Assembly (NCBI GenBank): GCA_003599485.1
Contig: QZKM01000016.1
Coordinates: forward strand, 1 to 40,674
DNA length: 40,674 nucleotides
From: Gammaproteobacteria bacterium
GTDB taxonomy: Bacteria; Pseudomonadota; Gammaproteobacteria; SURF-13
Direction of reading: 5' to 3'
Shown one piece after another: positions 18,377 to 25,922 of this stretch (within the stretch, counting starts at the first letter, position 1; each line of letters opens with the position of its first letter). The notes beneath the pieces are model-generated. The model was given only the letters and a program-made list of their open reading frames with translations. It was not told where the DNA came from and did not search any database. A program made the translations under genes and the position numbers.

Positions 18377-18434
18377 AGGGTAAAGGGAAAAGGAAAGATA
18401 CAGGTTCCCCCCTTTCCCCTTGTACCTTTACCCT
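18377..18434. repeat. Purine/pyrimidine inverted repeat between motC and motD
   Basis: A G/A-rich left arm (18377-18397) is answered by a C/T-rich right arm (18412-18434) around a 14-base loop. The outer ten bases pair perfectly (AGGGTAAAGG with CCTTTACCCT); the inner part pairs with gaps. The left side also contains tandem AAAGGG/AAAAGGG units. There is no T-run, so a terminator is not obvious. The motD ATG is nine bases downstream. Confidence 0.7.
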
Positions 18435-18442
18435 GATTTAAT

Positions 18443-19858
18443 ATGGCGCGCAAACGAAAACATGAAGAACACGTCAATCACGAACGTTGGCTGGTGTCCT
18501 ACGCCGACTTCATCACCCTGCTGTTCGCCTTTTTCGTGGTGATGTACGCCATTTCCTCGCTTAACCAGGGGAAATACCGCGTGCTCGCGGATTCCCTGGT
18601 GGCGGCGTTCCGTTCCGCGCCCAAGAGCATGGTGCCGATACAGGCGGGTGCCCCGGACAGGGCGGCCCCATCTCAGTCGCCCCAGCACGACTCCAGGACT
18701 ATTACCGTCCCAAATTCGCAGGAACCGCACTCGCTGGCGCCGTTCAATACGCAGCGCGTGCCCAGTAAAACACCGACGCGCGAGTCCAGCAATCAACCGT
18801 TTACCAAGCAGGCGCACGCCGGGGAGCAGGACTTGCCGCGCATCGCCGGGCAGATCGAGCAGGCCATGGCGCCGCTGATTGAACGGCAACTGGTGGCGGT
18901 GCGCCGTGACGACAAGCAGCGCTGGCTTGAGGTGGAGATCAAATCCAGCATCCTGTTCGGGAGCGGCAGCGCACGCATGGAGCGCGAGGCGCTCCCGGTG
19001 CTTGAGCGTCTGGGCGCAATCATGAGTCAGTTCACCAATCCCATCGAGGTGCGTGGCTACACCGACAACAAGCCGATCAACAGCCAGTTGTTCCCCTCCA
19101 ATTGGGAACTTTCCGCCGCGCGGGCAGCGAGCGTAGTACATCTATTGACAGAGTTTGGAGTCGCGCCGGAGCGGCTGGCGGCCATCGGCTATGGCGAATA
19201 TCAACCGCTGGCGGACAATGAAACCGAGCTGGGGCGCAGTCAGAATCGCCGCGTGAGCCTGTTGATCCTGGCGGATGACACGTTGCAGCGCAGTTTGCAG
19301 GCGGAGCATCCAGAACTGATACAGCCGGAGGCCCGGCGCGAAACGCCGCCCCCTTCGGGCATCGCCGCCGCGCCGGAGACCGCTGCGCCGGTAGCAGAGG
19401 ACAAGGGCGGGGTGAATACAGCGCCTCCCGCCACTGTCATTTCGCCAGCATCCATACCCGATGAGACACGGCGCGTGACAGCCGGTGTTCCTGTTCCAGC
19501 CGCATCCAGTCCCGCGAAGCATGATCCCGTCGGCTCGGCGCCCGCCGTCGCCATCGTGCCTGAAACACCGGCCGCGCCCGTGGCGGAGTCCGTGCAACAG
19601 CAAGCCGCCCCGCCGGACGTGCGCGTCAACACGCCTTACACCGCGGTGGAAACATCCGTCCCGGAAGTGATTTACCAGGCGCCCGCAGAAACCGGGGCGG
19701 CAGTGCGCCCGGCCGATGCGCCCGCGCCACCCGTTGCCGCGCGGCGCATGATACCAGGCATTGCGCCGCCGATACAATTGGCGCCGCCGGTACAACTGAA
19801 TTTACCCATGCCAGCGCCTGTTTCCGCAGTGCGTCCACGGCAGCAGGAGGCGCATTGA
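18443..19858 (+). CDS. motD: Flagellar stator protein MotD (MotB family) with long C-terminal tail
   Basis: MotB/MotD anchors the stator to peptidoglycan. After a basic start, one transmembrane helix (about 20-38, YADFITLLFAFFVVMYAIS) carries the essential ion-carrying Asp at position 22. Residues about 160-277 are an OmpA-like peptidoglycan-binding domain (GYTDNKPINSQ, NWELSAARAASVV, GRSQNRRVSLLI). MotB-family proteins usually end near here at about 270-320 residues; this one continues for about 194 more residues as a Pro/Ala/Val-rich, low-complexity periplasmic tail. No frameshift or fused domain is seen, and codon use in the tail matches the cluster. Its TGA overlaps the parC ATG. Confidence 0.93.
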   Translation: MARKRKHEEHVNHERWLVSYADFITLLFAFFVVMYAISSLNQGKYRVLADSLVAAFRSAPKSMVPIQAGAPDRAAPSQSPQHDSRTITVPNSQEPHSLAPFNTQRVPSKTPTRESSNQPFTKQAHAGEQDLPRIAGQIEQAMAPLIERQLVAVRRDDKQRWLEVEIKSSILFGSGSARMEREALPVLERLGAIMSQFTNPIEVRGYTDNKPINSQLFPSNWELSAARAASVVHLLTEFGVAPERLAAIGYGEYQPLADNETELGRSQNRRVSLLILADDTLQRSLQAEHPELIQPEARRETPPPSGIAAAPETAAPVAEDKGGVNTAPPATVISPASIPDETRRVTAGVPVPAASSPAKHDPVGSAPAVAIVPETPAAPVAESVQQQAAPPDVRVNTPYTAVETSVPEVIYQAPAETGAAVRPADAPAPPVAARRMIPGIAPPIQLAPPVQLNLPMPAPVSAVRPRQQEAH

Positions 19859-20691
19859 TGCGCGTGTGGAGCGTAGCCAACCAGAAAGGCGGGGTGGGCA
19901 AGACCACCAGCGCGATCACGCTCGCCGGACTGCTGGCCGCGCGCGGACACAAGACCCTGCTGATGGATCTGGACCCGCACGGATCGCTCACCAGTTATTT
20001 CGGCGGTGATCCGGATAACGGCGCGACGGGCGTCTATGGTCTGTTTCAAAATTCCGCGGCGCCGACGCTCAAGGGTCTGGTGCAGACGACGCGGTTCCCG
20101 CGGCTTTACTATGTCCCGGCCACCACCGCGCTGGCCACGCTGGATCGCCAGTGCGGCGCCGCGGATGGAATGGGTCTGGTGCTGACGCGGGCGCTGGTGC
20201 AGGTTTCGCGCCTGTTCGACACGGTGCTGCTGGATTGCCCGCCGGTGCTCGGAGTGTTGATGGTCAACGCGCTCGCCGCCTGCGACCGGCTTCTGATTCC
20301 GGTGCAGACCGAGTTTCTGGCGCTCAAGGGCCTGGAACGCATGTTGCGCACGCTCACCATGATTCAGCGCGCGCGCGCATCGTCGCTTGAATATATTCTG
20401 GTGCCCACCCTCTATGACCGGCGCACGCGCGCGGCGCAGGATGCCTTGCGCGTCCTGCACGAACGCTATGACGAGAACTGCTGGAACGGCGAGATCCCGG
20501 TGGATACCCGGTTTCGTGAAGCGAGCCGCATTGGCGCGCCACTCTCCAGTTACCAGCCCGCTGCGCGTGGCGCGCTTGCCTATAACGCGCTGCTCGATCA
20601 TCTGCTGGCTCCCTCCATGGCGGTGCAGGAAGTGGCGCACGCGAGGACGCCGCGGATGACCCCGCCGGCGATGACGGCCTATGCAGGATAA
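19858..20691 (+). CDS. parC: ParC, ParA-like ATPase for polar chemotaxis arrays
   Basis: This ParA/MinD-type ATPase is expected to place chemoreceptor arrays at the pole, as ParC does in Vibrio. The 277-residue product has the deviant Walker A KGGVGKTT (10-17), Walker A' MDLDPHGSL and Walker B TVLLDCPP. ATG 19858 overlaps the motD stop (TGATG); a TTG one codon earlier is less likely. The location between a stator gene and two CheW-domain genes, and the absence of a parB partner, separate it from chromosome-partitioning ParA. The link to polar arrays is inferred from synteny with studied systems. Confidence 0.9.
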   Translation: MRVWSVANQKGGVGKTTSAITLAGLLAARGHKTLLMDLDPHGSLTSYFGGDPDNGATGVYGLFQNSAAPTLKGLVQTTRFPRLYYVPATTALATLDRQCGAADGMGLVLTRALVQVSRLFDTVLLDCPPVLGVLMVNALAACDRLLIPVQTEFLALKGLERMLRTLTMIQRARASSLEYILVPTLYDRRTRAAQDALRVLHERYDENCWNGEIPVDTRFREASRIGAPLSSYQPAARGALAYNALLDHLLAPSMAVQEVAHARTPRMTPPAMTAYAG

Positions 20692-21274
20692 TCTCGCCCC
20701 CGTCTTGACGGCGCCCAAGCTGGCGCTGACGGTCTATCTCGAAGCCCTGCTGCGCGACATGCCGGAGCAGGTTCCCGGCGCCGGGTTAACACCGGATGCG
20801 GCGCTGGCCGTTCAACCGGCGCGTCCCTCCAAGCCTTTCGCCTGTTTGCTGTTCACGGCGGGCGGGTTTCACCTGGCCGCGCCCCTGGACGGGCTGGGCG
20901 GCGTGACGCCCTGGGCGCCGCTTACTACGCTTCCCGCGCAGGCGGCGCACATTCTCGGCTTGCTTTCGCACTTGGACAAACAGGTGAGGGTGCTGGACCC
21001 GCTGCCGCTGTTGCGCCCGCGCGCTGCGGCCCGCCCCCGTTCGCATGCCGCGCACAGCATCGTGCTCAGCGCCTCGCGCGAGTGGGGTCTGGCGTGCGAG
21101 TCGGTGAGCGGTATCGTCACGGTTCACCCCGAACGGGTGCGCTGGCGCAACGGCGGCACGGAAACACAACCGTGGCTGAGCGGCATAGTCAGTGACCGGA
21201 TGTGCGCCTTGCTCGATATGGAGCCGCTTGCGCGCTGGATAGAACGCAAGTCTGCCGGCGGATTCACCCATTAA
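20681..21274 (+). CDS. parP: ParP-like CheW-domain protein
   Basis: This 197-residue protein overlaps parC by 11 bases. Residues about 50-190 look like a diverged CheW/AIF domain (FACLLFTAGGFHLAAPLDGL, a middle region with HILGLLSHLDKQVRVLDPLPLL, and SIVLSASREWGLACESV). In Vibrio, ParP joins the CheA-receptor lattice through such a domain and connects it to ParC at the pole. Here the N-terminal ParC-binding region is short (about 45 residues), so the protein is smaller than the studied ParP. Sequence alone cannot exclude a simple second CheW, but gene order strongly favours ParP. Confidence 0.82.
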   Translation: MQDNLAPVLTAPKLALTVYLEALLRDMPEQVPGAGLTPDAALAVQPARPSKPFACLLFTAGGFHLAAPLDGLGGVTPWAPLTTLPAQAAHILGLLSHLDKQVRVLDPLPLLRPRAAARPRSHAAHSIVLSASREWGLACESVSGIVTVHPERVRWRNGGTETQPWLSGIVSDRMCALLDMEPLARWIERKSAGGFTH

Positions 21275-21287
21275 AACCGGCGAAGAC

Positions 21288-21303
21288 TGGCACATTTTAT
21301 GCA
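21288..21303 (+). promoter_or_regulatory. Candidate sigma-54 promoter of cheW
   Basis: TGGCACATTTTATGCA has TGGCAC at -24 and TGCA at -12 with exact RpoN spacing (one mismatch in the -12 TT). It lies in the 90-bp gap between parP and cheW and would give a leader of about 50 bases. Confidence 0.55.
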
Positions 21304-21364
21304 CAAATCAAGGCATCGGCAGCAATGCCCCATTTTTGACGCGGCCTGAAACGAGGAACAAGCC

Positions 21365-21841
21365 ATGAATCATGCAGCACAGTCAGCCAAAGACCCGGTT
21401 CTGCAGTGGGTGACGTTCCGTCTCGACAACGAGACCTACGGCATCAACGTGATGCAGATTCAGGAGGTGATCCGCGTGAACGATATCGCTCCGGTGCCGG
21501 GCGCGCCCGATTACGTGCTCGGCATCATCAACCTGCGCGGCAACGTGGTGACGGTGATGGATACCCGCCAGCGCTTCGGGCTTGCGCCGCGCGACATGGA
21601 CGATGGCACGCGCGTGGTCATCATTGAAACCGGCGGGCACGTGATGGGCCTGCTGGTGGACAGCGTGGCCGAAGTGGTGGACATCCACGCCTCGCAGATC
21701 GAGAGCGCGCCCAACGTCGGTAACGACGACAGCGCGCGCTTCATACAGGGCGTGTGCAGCCGCGACGGCGAGCTGCTCATCCTGGTGGACCTGGACAAAC
21801 TGCTTTCCGCGCAAGAGTGGAAAGAGGTCAGTTCGTTATAG
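21365..21841 (+). CDS. cheW: Chemotaxis coupling protein CheW
   Basis: CheW links receptors to CheA in the array. The 158-residue product has a full CheW domain (WVTFRLDNETYGINVMQIQE, PDYVLGIINLRGNVVTVMD, MGLLVDSVAEVVDI, and LILVDLDKLLSAQEW). ATG 21365 is preceded by GAGGAA. It has its own 90-bp upstream gap with a sigma-54-like promoter, so its dosage may be set separately from cheA. Confidence 0.95.
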   Translation: MNHAAQSAKDPVLQWVTFRLDNETYGINVMQIQEVIRVNDIAPVPGAPDYVLGIINLRGNVVTVMDTRQRFGLAPRDMDDGTRVVIIETGGHVMGLLVDSVAEVVDIHASQIESAPNVGNDDSARFIQGVCSRDGELLILVDLDKLLSAQEWKEVSSL

Positions 21842-21863
21842 GGGGCGCGGGAGCGGGACGGAC

Positions 21864-22037
21864 ATGAACGCCGAGGTGCATGAGATACCCGCCTGGCGGC
21901 CGATCCGTCCGGTGTCACCCAGCAAACAGCAGGGTGATAGAAAACCGCCGTCCGGCAGACCGCCACCGGAAAAACCGGCGCATGACGCGCCGGGCAAGGG
22001 CGGGGACGGCGATCCGCACATAGATGAATACGCGTAG
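21864..22037 (+). CDS. Small Pro-rich hypothetical protein
   Basis: A 57-residue open frame fits between cheW (22 bases before) and the DUF2802 gene (12 bases after), in the same direction. It is rich in Pro, Lys and Gly and begins MNAEVHEIPAWRPIRPV and ends GDPHIDEYA. GGGA precedes the ATG by about seven bases, and the third codon positions are GC-biased like those of its neighbours. No domain is recognised and no function is proposed; the charged, Pro-rich composition suggests a disordered peptide. It is below the length many gene callers keep. Confidence 0.6.
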   Translation: MNAEVHEIPAWRPIRPVSPSKQQGDRKPPSGRPPPEKPAHDAPGKGGDGDPHIDEYA

Positions 22038-22049
22038 TCAGACGATATT

Positions 22050-22466
22050 ATGCAAAGTGATCCGATACTGCTGGTCATAGCCTTGTTCGCGGTATTGTGG
22101 GCGCTCGCCGTCACGGCGAGGTCACGCGCGGCGCACAGGCGCTGCCAAGAACTTGTGGCGCGCCATTCCGCGCCAGCCCTCGCCACGGCGGCGCAGGAAG
22201 AGCGGGGCGAGCACATGTCGGCCGTGGATGCGCGCCTGGTGGAGCTGGAGCAGCGGCTGCGCCGGCTTGGCGAGCAGCAAAAGAAACCGGCGGTGCGTGA
22301 TACGATGCACCCGCATTATGAACCGGCGATCCGGCTTGCCCGCAAGGGTGCGGACGTGGATGAACTGGTGGCCACCTGCGGACTGGCGCGCGGCGAGGCG
22401 GAGCTCATCGCCCTGATGCACCACCGCAAGGATACCTCCGCCGCGACCGCGCGCAACGCGACTTAA
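22050..22466 (+). CDS. DUF2802 protein
   Basis: This 138-residue protein has an N-terminal transmembrane helix (LLVIALFAVLWALAVTA), a charged coiled-coil-like region (VDARLVELEQRLRRLGEQQ) and a C-terminal DUF2802 segment with the typical pattern YEPAIRLARKGADVDELVATCGLARGEAELI. DUF2802 genes routinely close che/flagellar clusters in gammaproteobacteria, next to cheW, but their role is unknown. It is the last gene before the double hairpin terminator. Confidence 0.88.
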   Translation: MQSDPILLVIALFAVLWALAVTARSRAAHRRCQELVARHSAPALATAAQEERGEHMSAVDARLVELEQRLRRLGEQQKKPAVRDTMHPHYEPAIRLARKGADVDELVATCGLARGEAELIALMHHRKDTSAATARNAT

Positions 22467-22472
22467 CAGGTT

Positions 22473-22504
22473 GTTGAAAAAGCCCTTCCATGGGCTTTTT
22501 CAAC
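22473..22504 (+). terminator. Rho-independent terminator of the che cluster
   Basis: A perfect 13-bp stem (GTTGAAAAAGCCC / GGGCTTTTTCAAC) with a six-base loop starts seven bases after the DUF2802 stop. The A-run and T-run within the stem would let it act on both strands, which suits the convergent gene downstream. Confidence 0.85.
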
Positions 22505-22506
22505 TC

Positions 22507-22536
22507 GCAAAGCGAAAAGTGTCATTTTCGCTTTGC
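22507..22536. terminator. Second hairpin, probable bidirectional terminator
   Basis: A perfect 12-bp stem (GCAAAGCGAAAA / TTTTCGCTTTGC) with a six-base loop lies two bases after the first hairpin and is followed by TATATTTTTC. Together the two hairpins separate the flagellar cluster from the minus-strand GGDEF-EAL gene ending at 22622. Confidence 0.75.
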
Positions 22537-22621
22537 TATATTTTTCAAGCACATAAAGCGTTTTTGAAAAATGGCGGCACATCCCTGTGCCGCAGAAACC
22601 CCTGACTTATTCAGAGCCTCT

Positions 22622-24454
22622 TCAGGCCGGGTACAGCAGCGCCTGGGGCCGCCCGATGTGGTAGCCCTGCACATAGTCCACGCCATACTCCTTGAGCAGT
22701 TCCAGGGTCTCGGCGTTTTCCACGAATTCGGCCACGGTGCGTTTGCCGAGCTGGCGAGCGATCTCGATCATGGATTTGACCAGCGCCTGATCCGCCGGGT
22801 CGCCGGCCAGATTGACGATAAAGCTGCCGTCAATCTTCAGATAATCCACGGGGAAGTGCTTCAGATAATTGAACGAGTTGAATCCCGCGCCGAAATCATC
22901 CAGCGCGAACCGGCATCCCAGATCGCGCAACTGCTGCACCATGTCGCGCATGAGCGGGAGATTGGCGATGGCGGCGGTTTCGGTGATTTCGAACACCACG
23001 TTGCGCGGATTGACGCCGCTCTGTTGCAGCTTGTCACGCACCAGCGGCAGCAAGCGGTGATTTTGCAGCACCTTGGTGGACAGGTTGATGTTGAGGGCCA
23101 GCTCCGGGGAACTGTGCTGCAATTGTTGCAGCAGGTCCAGCACCTGCGTGACGACCCACAGGTCAATCTCATGCACCAGCCCCATGCGTTCAGCCACCGG
23201 AATGAATTCCGCGGGGGGCAGCAGTTGATTGGAGTGGCCCTGCATCCGCACCAGGGCCTCATAGTGCGTCATGCGCCCTCCGTTGACCTCCATGATGGGC
23301 TGAAACTGCAGGTGCAGCTTGCCGTTGGCGAGCGCGTCCTGAATCAGCGGCGCCCAATGAGCGTCGTTCTTCAGTAAATGCACGCTTCGGTCCTCCAGAG
23401 TGTAGAGGTGCACCTGGTTGCGGCCGTGCGTCTTGGCCGCGTAACACGCCTGATCGGCGCGCGCCAGCAGGGTGTGCGCGTCTATATACTCGTCCGGTTG
23501 CAGCATGGCGACGCCGATGCTGGCGCTCACCCGGTAGCTGCGTTCACGGGTTTCAAAATGAAATTTATCCAGGCTGCGGCGCAGCGCCTCGGCGCCGGCC
23601 AGCGCCTGTTCCTGAGTGGTGTTTTCCATGAGCAAGACGAACTCATCCGAACTGATGCGCGCCAGCGTATGGTCATAGGCGCATTGGCGGCGCAGCAGGT
23701 CGGCGATGGCGGCCAGCAGCCTGTCGCCCATCTGGTGACTCTGCATGTCGTTGATGAGGCGGAACTGATCCAGGTCTATATATAACAGCGCGCCGGGGCG
23801 AGTCTTGACGCGTACGCGCAGCGCCGCGACTTCCAGCATCTGCTCCAGACGCCGGCGATTGTACAGGCCGGTGAGGTCGTCGTGCGCGGCGAGATAGTGC
23901 AGGCGCGCTTCATGCACCCTGGATTCCGCCGCGGCGTTTTGCAGTTCCAGCGCGCGCCATTTGTGTTGTTCTCGCTCGCGTTTGAGAAACATGGCCGAGA
24001 CCAGGTGTGAGGCCAGCTCCACGCCGCGGATCGGCATGCACAGCACATGCGTGGCGTTGGTCTCACGGGTGACACGCATTATCTGATTTTTCCAGTCTGG
24101 CTCGCCGCAGATCATGATGACCGGAATAGAATCATAGAGGGCGTGATTACCCAGTTTGCGGCACAGCGCATGGTTGTCCTCGATGCTCTGCTGCATGTCC
24201 AGCAGCAGCAAGTCAATGCTGCACACGCCGTTCAGGACGCTTTGCTGCAGACGCGGCCAGACTTCGTCAGTATTGCAGGCGCCAATATTGTGGCAACCAA
24301 GGCTGTTGAGCAGCGTCCTGATGCGCAAGGACTGGGGACGGTTGTTATTCACCAGCAGGATGCGCGTCTGTTGCAGTTGCTGCGTAAGCCCGGTGGCTGC
24401 GGCCGGACTCTTATCGGCCCGCTGGGGCAGGGATTTTTTGAGGAAATCGAACAT
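22622..24454 (-). CDS. REC-like/degenerate GGDEF/EAL protein, probable c-di-GMP phosphodiesterase
   Basis: This 610-residue protein has three parts. Residues about 30-155 form a receiver-like fold with D86 at the phospho-acceptor place (DLLLLDM), but the usual acidic pocket is VNNN (35-38), so normal phosphorylation is doubtful. The GGDEF domain (about 185-350) has SSDEF (268-272) instead of GGDEF and is probably inactive or GTP-sensing. The EAL domain (about 365-605) keeps EAL (399-401), FEITET (488-493), DDFGAG (519-524) and YLKID, so hydrolysis of c-di-GMP is likely. A FliA-type promoter lies just upstream. It is convergent with the che cluster, and the pair suggests control of motility versus attachment. 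No clear ribosome site precedes the ATG. Confidence 0.9.
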   Translation of the reverse strand: MFDFLKKSLPQRADKSPAAATGLTQQLQQTRILLVNNNRPQSLRIRTLLNSLGCHNIGACNTDEVWPRLQQSVLNGVCSIDLLLLDMQQSIEDNHALCRKLGNHALYDSIPVIMICGEPDWKNQIMRVTRETNATHVLCMPIRGVELASHLVSAMFLKREREQHKWRALELQNAAAESRVHEARLHYLAAHDDLTGLYNRRRLEQMLEVAALRVRVKTRPGALLYIDLDQFRLINDMQSHQMGDRLLAAIADLLRRQCAYDHTLARISSDEFVLLMENTTQEQALAGAEALRRSLDKFHFETRERSYRVSASIGVAMLQPDEYIDAHTLLARADQACYAAKTHGRNQVHLYTLEDRSVHLLKNDAHWAPLIQDALANGKLHLQFQPIMEVNGGRMTHYEALVRMQGHSNQLLPPAEFIPVAERMGLVHEIDLWVVTQVLDLLQQLQHSSPELALNINLSTKVLQNHRLLPLVRDKLQQSGVNPRNVVFEITETAAIANLPLMRDMVQQLRDLGCRFALDDFGAGFNSFNYLKHFPVDYLKIDGSFIVNLAGDPADQALVKSMIEIARQLGKRTVAEFVENAETLELLKEYGVDYVQGYHIGRPQALLYPA

Positions 24455-24483
24455 GAGCGCACGCCGGGTCTGGATTACCTATG

Positions 24484-24510
24484 GTAACGGCGGTCGGTGC
24501 GTAATCTTTA
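24484..24510 (-). promoter_or_regulatory. FliA (sigma-28) promoter of the REC-GGDEF-EAL gene
   Basis: On the minus strand, TAAA-N15-GCCGTTAC matches the flagellar sigma-28 pattern TAAA-N15-GCCGATAA with exact spacing and six of eight -10 bases. The expected start site is about 20-25 bases before the ATG at 24454. Confidence 0.65.
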
Positions 24511-24574
24511 GAGTTGATTTGCGGCGCCTGTGAGTCAACCCCGCGATTTGGAAAGGAATTTGCATGTAACGGGC

Positions 24575-25456
24575 ATGAATATGCGGCAGACGCGGCAAGT
24601 CAGGGGCGGCGCACGGGAAGGCAACGTGTGTCATTTGTGGTACATGCAAAACGGCGGGCGGGTGCGCGGACCGTTCCCGGCCGGAGTAATAGGGCGCTAT
24701 ATTCTGAGAGGCGAGCTCACCGCAGAGGATGTGTTAAGCCGGGATAAAAAACAGTGGAGCCAGGTGCGTGAACTGGCGCAATTCGCTCAATTGCTGTTAC
24801 GGCCCGCAAGCGATCTCCCGCAACCCTCTGCGCGCTTGCAGGTGCTGCTCAATACGGCTTATGGGCGCCATGCGCCGCTGTTGTCTCACGCCGGGACGCA
24901 GGCGGAAGCCGCGCCGCTTGTGCGCCACAGCACCGCGCCGCCGCGCGAGCGGGTGTGGCCGCAGTTGTTGATGGGCGTCGCGATACTGTCCGCTGTGGTG
25001 TGGCTGGCGATACGCTATTCCGCGCCGCTTGATACGGTCGAGATACAGTGCGATGCTGCCGCCGCTGCCGGCGTCAACTGGGACGGATGTCACAAAGAAG
25101 GCGCGCAATTGGCGGGCGCCGCGCTGGATTACGCCACATTGAACAACACGTATCTGCAACAGGCCAGTCTGCGCGCCGCGCGCATGCAGAACGCTACCCT
25201 GATCTTCGCGCAATTGAGCGGCGCAGACCTGAGCTACGCGGACTTGCGCGGGGCGAGCCTGCTCGGCGCGCAGATGCAGGGCGCGAACCTGTCCTCGGCC
25301 AACTTGCAGGGCGCGGACTTATCCTATGCCGATCTGTCCGGCGCCGGGCTGGGCGGGGCCGATCTCACGGGCGCGAAACTGGATCACGTCATCTGGTGGG
25401 ACGGCGGCGTGTGCGCCGCGGGTTCAGTGGGGGAGTGTTTGGCATCATCGCCTTGA
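24575..25456 (+). CDS. GYF-like / transmembrane / pentapeptide-repeat protein
   Basis: From ATG 24575 the product has 293 residues; a GTG at 24530 would add 15, and neither start has a well-spaced ribosome site (AAGGA lies 17 bases before the ATG). The N-terminal part resembles a GYF_2-type domain (WYMQNGGRVRGPFPAGVI, then the W of KKQWSQVREL). One transmembrane helix follows (LLMGVAILSAVVWLAIRY). The C-terminal third is a run of pentapeptide repeats A(D/N)LSx (GADLSYADLRGASLLGAQM), ending in a WWDGGVC...GEC cap. Four Cys flank the repeat block. The repeats would form a right-handed beta-helix, probably outside the cytoplasm. No function is assigned. The gene diverges from the REC-GGDEF-EAL gene. 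Confidence 0.8.
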   Translation: MNMRQTRQVRGGAREGNVCHLWYMQNGGRVRGPFPAGVIGRYILRGELTAEDVLSRDKKQWSQVRELAQFAQLLLRPASDLPQPSARLQVLLNTAYGRHAPLLSHAGTQAEAAPLVRHSTAPPRERVWPQLLMGVAILSAVVWLAIRYSAPLDTVEIQCDAAAAAGVNWDGCHKEGAQLAGAALDYATLNNTYLQQASLRAARMQNATLIFAQLSGADLSYADLRGASLLGAQMQGANLSSANLQGADLSYADLSGAGLGGADLTGAKLDHVIWWDGGVCAAGSVGECLASSP

Positions 25457-25487
25457 CGAGCCTGGCGCAGCGGGGTATAAAGCCCGG

Positions 25488-25871
25488 ATGCTTTGCTATC
25501 TGAACCGCGGTCAGACGCGATACCGGCGCACGTTGAGCGCGTTGCTCGCCGTTCTGTGGCTGAATCTGATCGCCCTGCCGTGCGTCATGGCGCAGCCGTT
25601 TTCCGCGGCGGGGGAAGACTGCCTCTCCTGCCCTGCAGAAGATGATGCCGCGCAAGCATCCGCCATGGACTGCGCAAGCGCGCAGCATTGCGCGGTGATG
25701 CTGGATGAGCAATCCGGCACTCTGGCCAAGGCGTTGCCGTATGCCATGACGCCACCCGTCATGCAGCCGTTGTGGGCGTATGCCGTGCCTGGGCAGCGCA
25801 CTGTTTTTTATCCCCCCTCGTTTTCCCCTACGTTTACCCCGCTGGAGAGGTTGCCCATACTGCGCATTTGA
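25488..25871 (+). CDS. Small exported Cys-rich protein before the efflux operon
   Basis: This 127-residue protein has a signal-peptide-like N-terminus (RRTLSALLAVLWLNLIALPC, cleavage near MAQ). The mature part carries two Cys pairs (EDCLSCPAED and MDCASAQHC), the rest being Pro-rich. The frame is open from 25326, but the upstream part overlaps the pentapeptide gene and the ATG at 25488 is the first with a secretory start. It lies 51 bases before the outer-membrane efflux gene in the same direction. Small Cys-containing secreted proteins often precede heavy-metal efflux genes, so a metal-binding role is possible but unproven. Confidence 0.7.
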   Translation: MLCYLNRGQTRYRRTLSALLAVLWLNLIALPCVMAQPFSAAGEDCLSCPAEDDAAQASAMDCASAQHCAVMLDEQSGTLAKALPYAMTPPVMQPLWAYAVPGQRTVFYPPSFSPTFTPLERLPILRI

Positions 25872-25922
25872 TCGTTCGCCTTTGAAAAATCCTCTGTTGC
25901 ACGGTTTTCAAGGAGAACGAAC

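Noticed and set aside
25882-25911. Short inverted repeat TTGAAAA/TTTTCAA before cusC
   Set aside because: Arms of only seven AT-rich bases with a long loop; too weak to call an operator.
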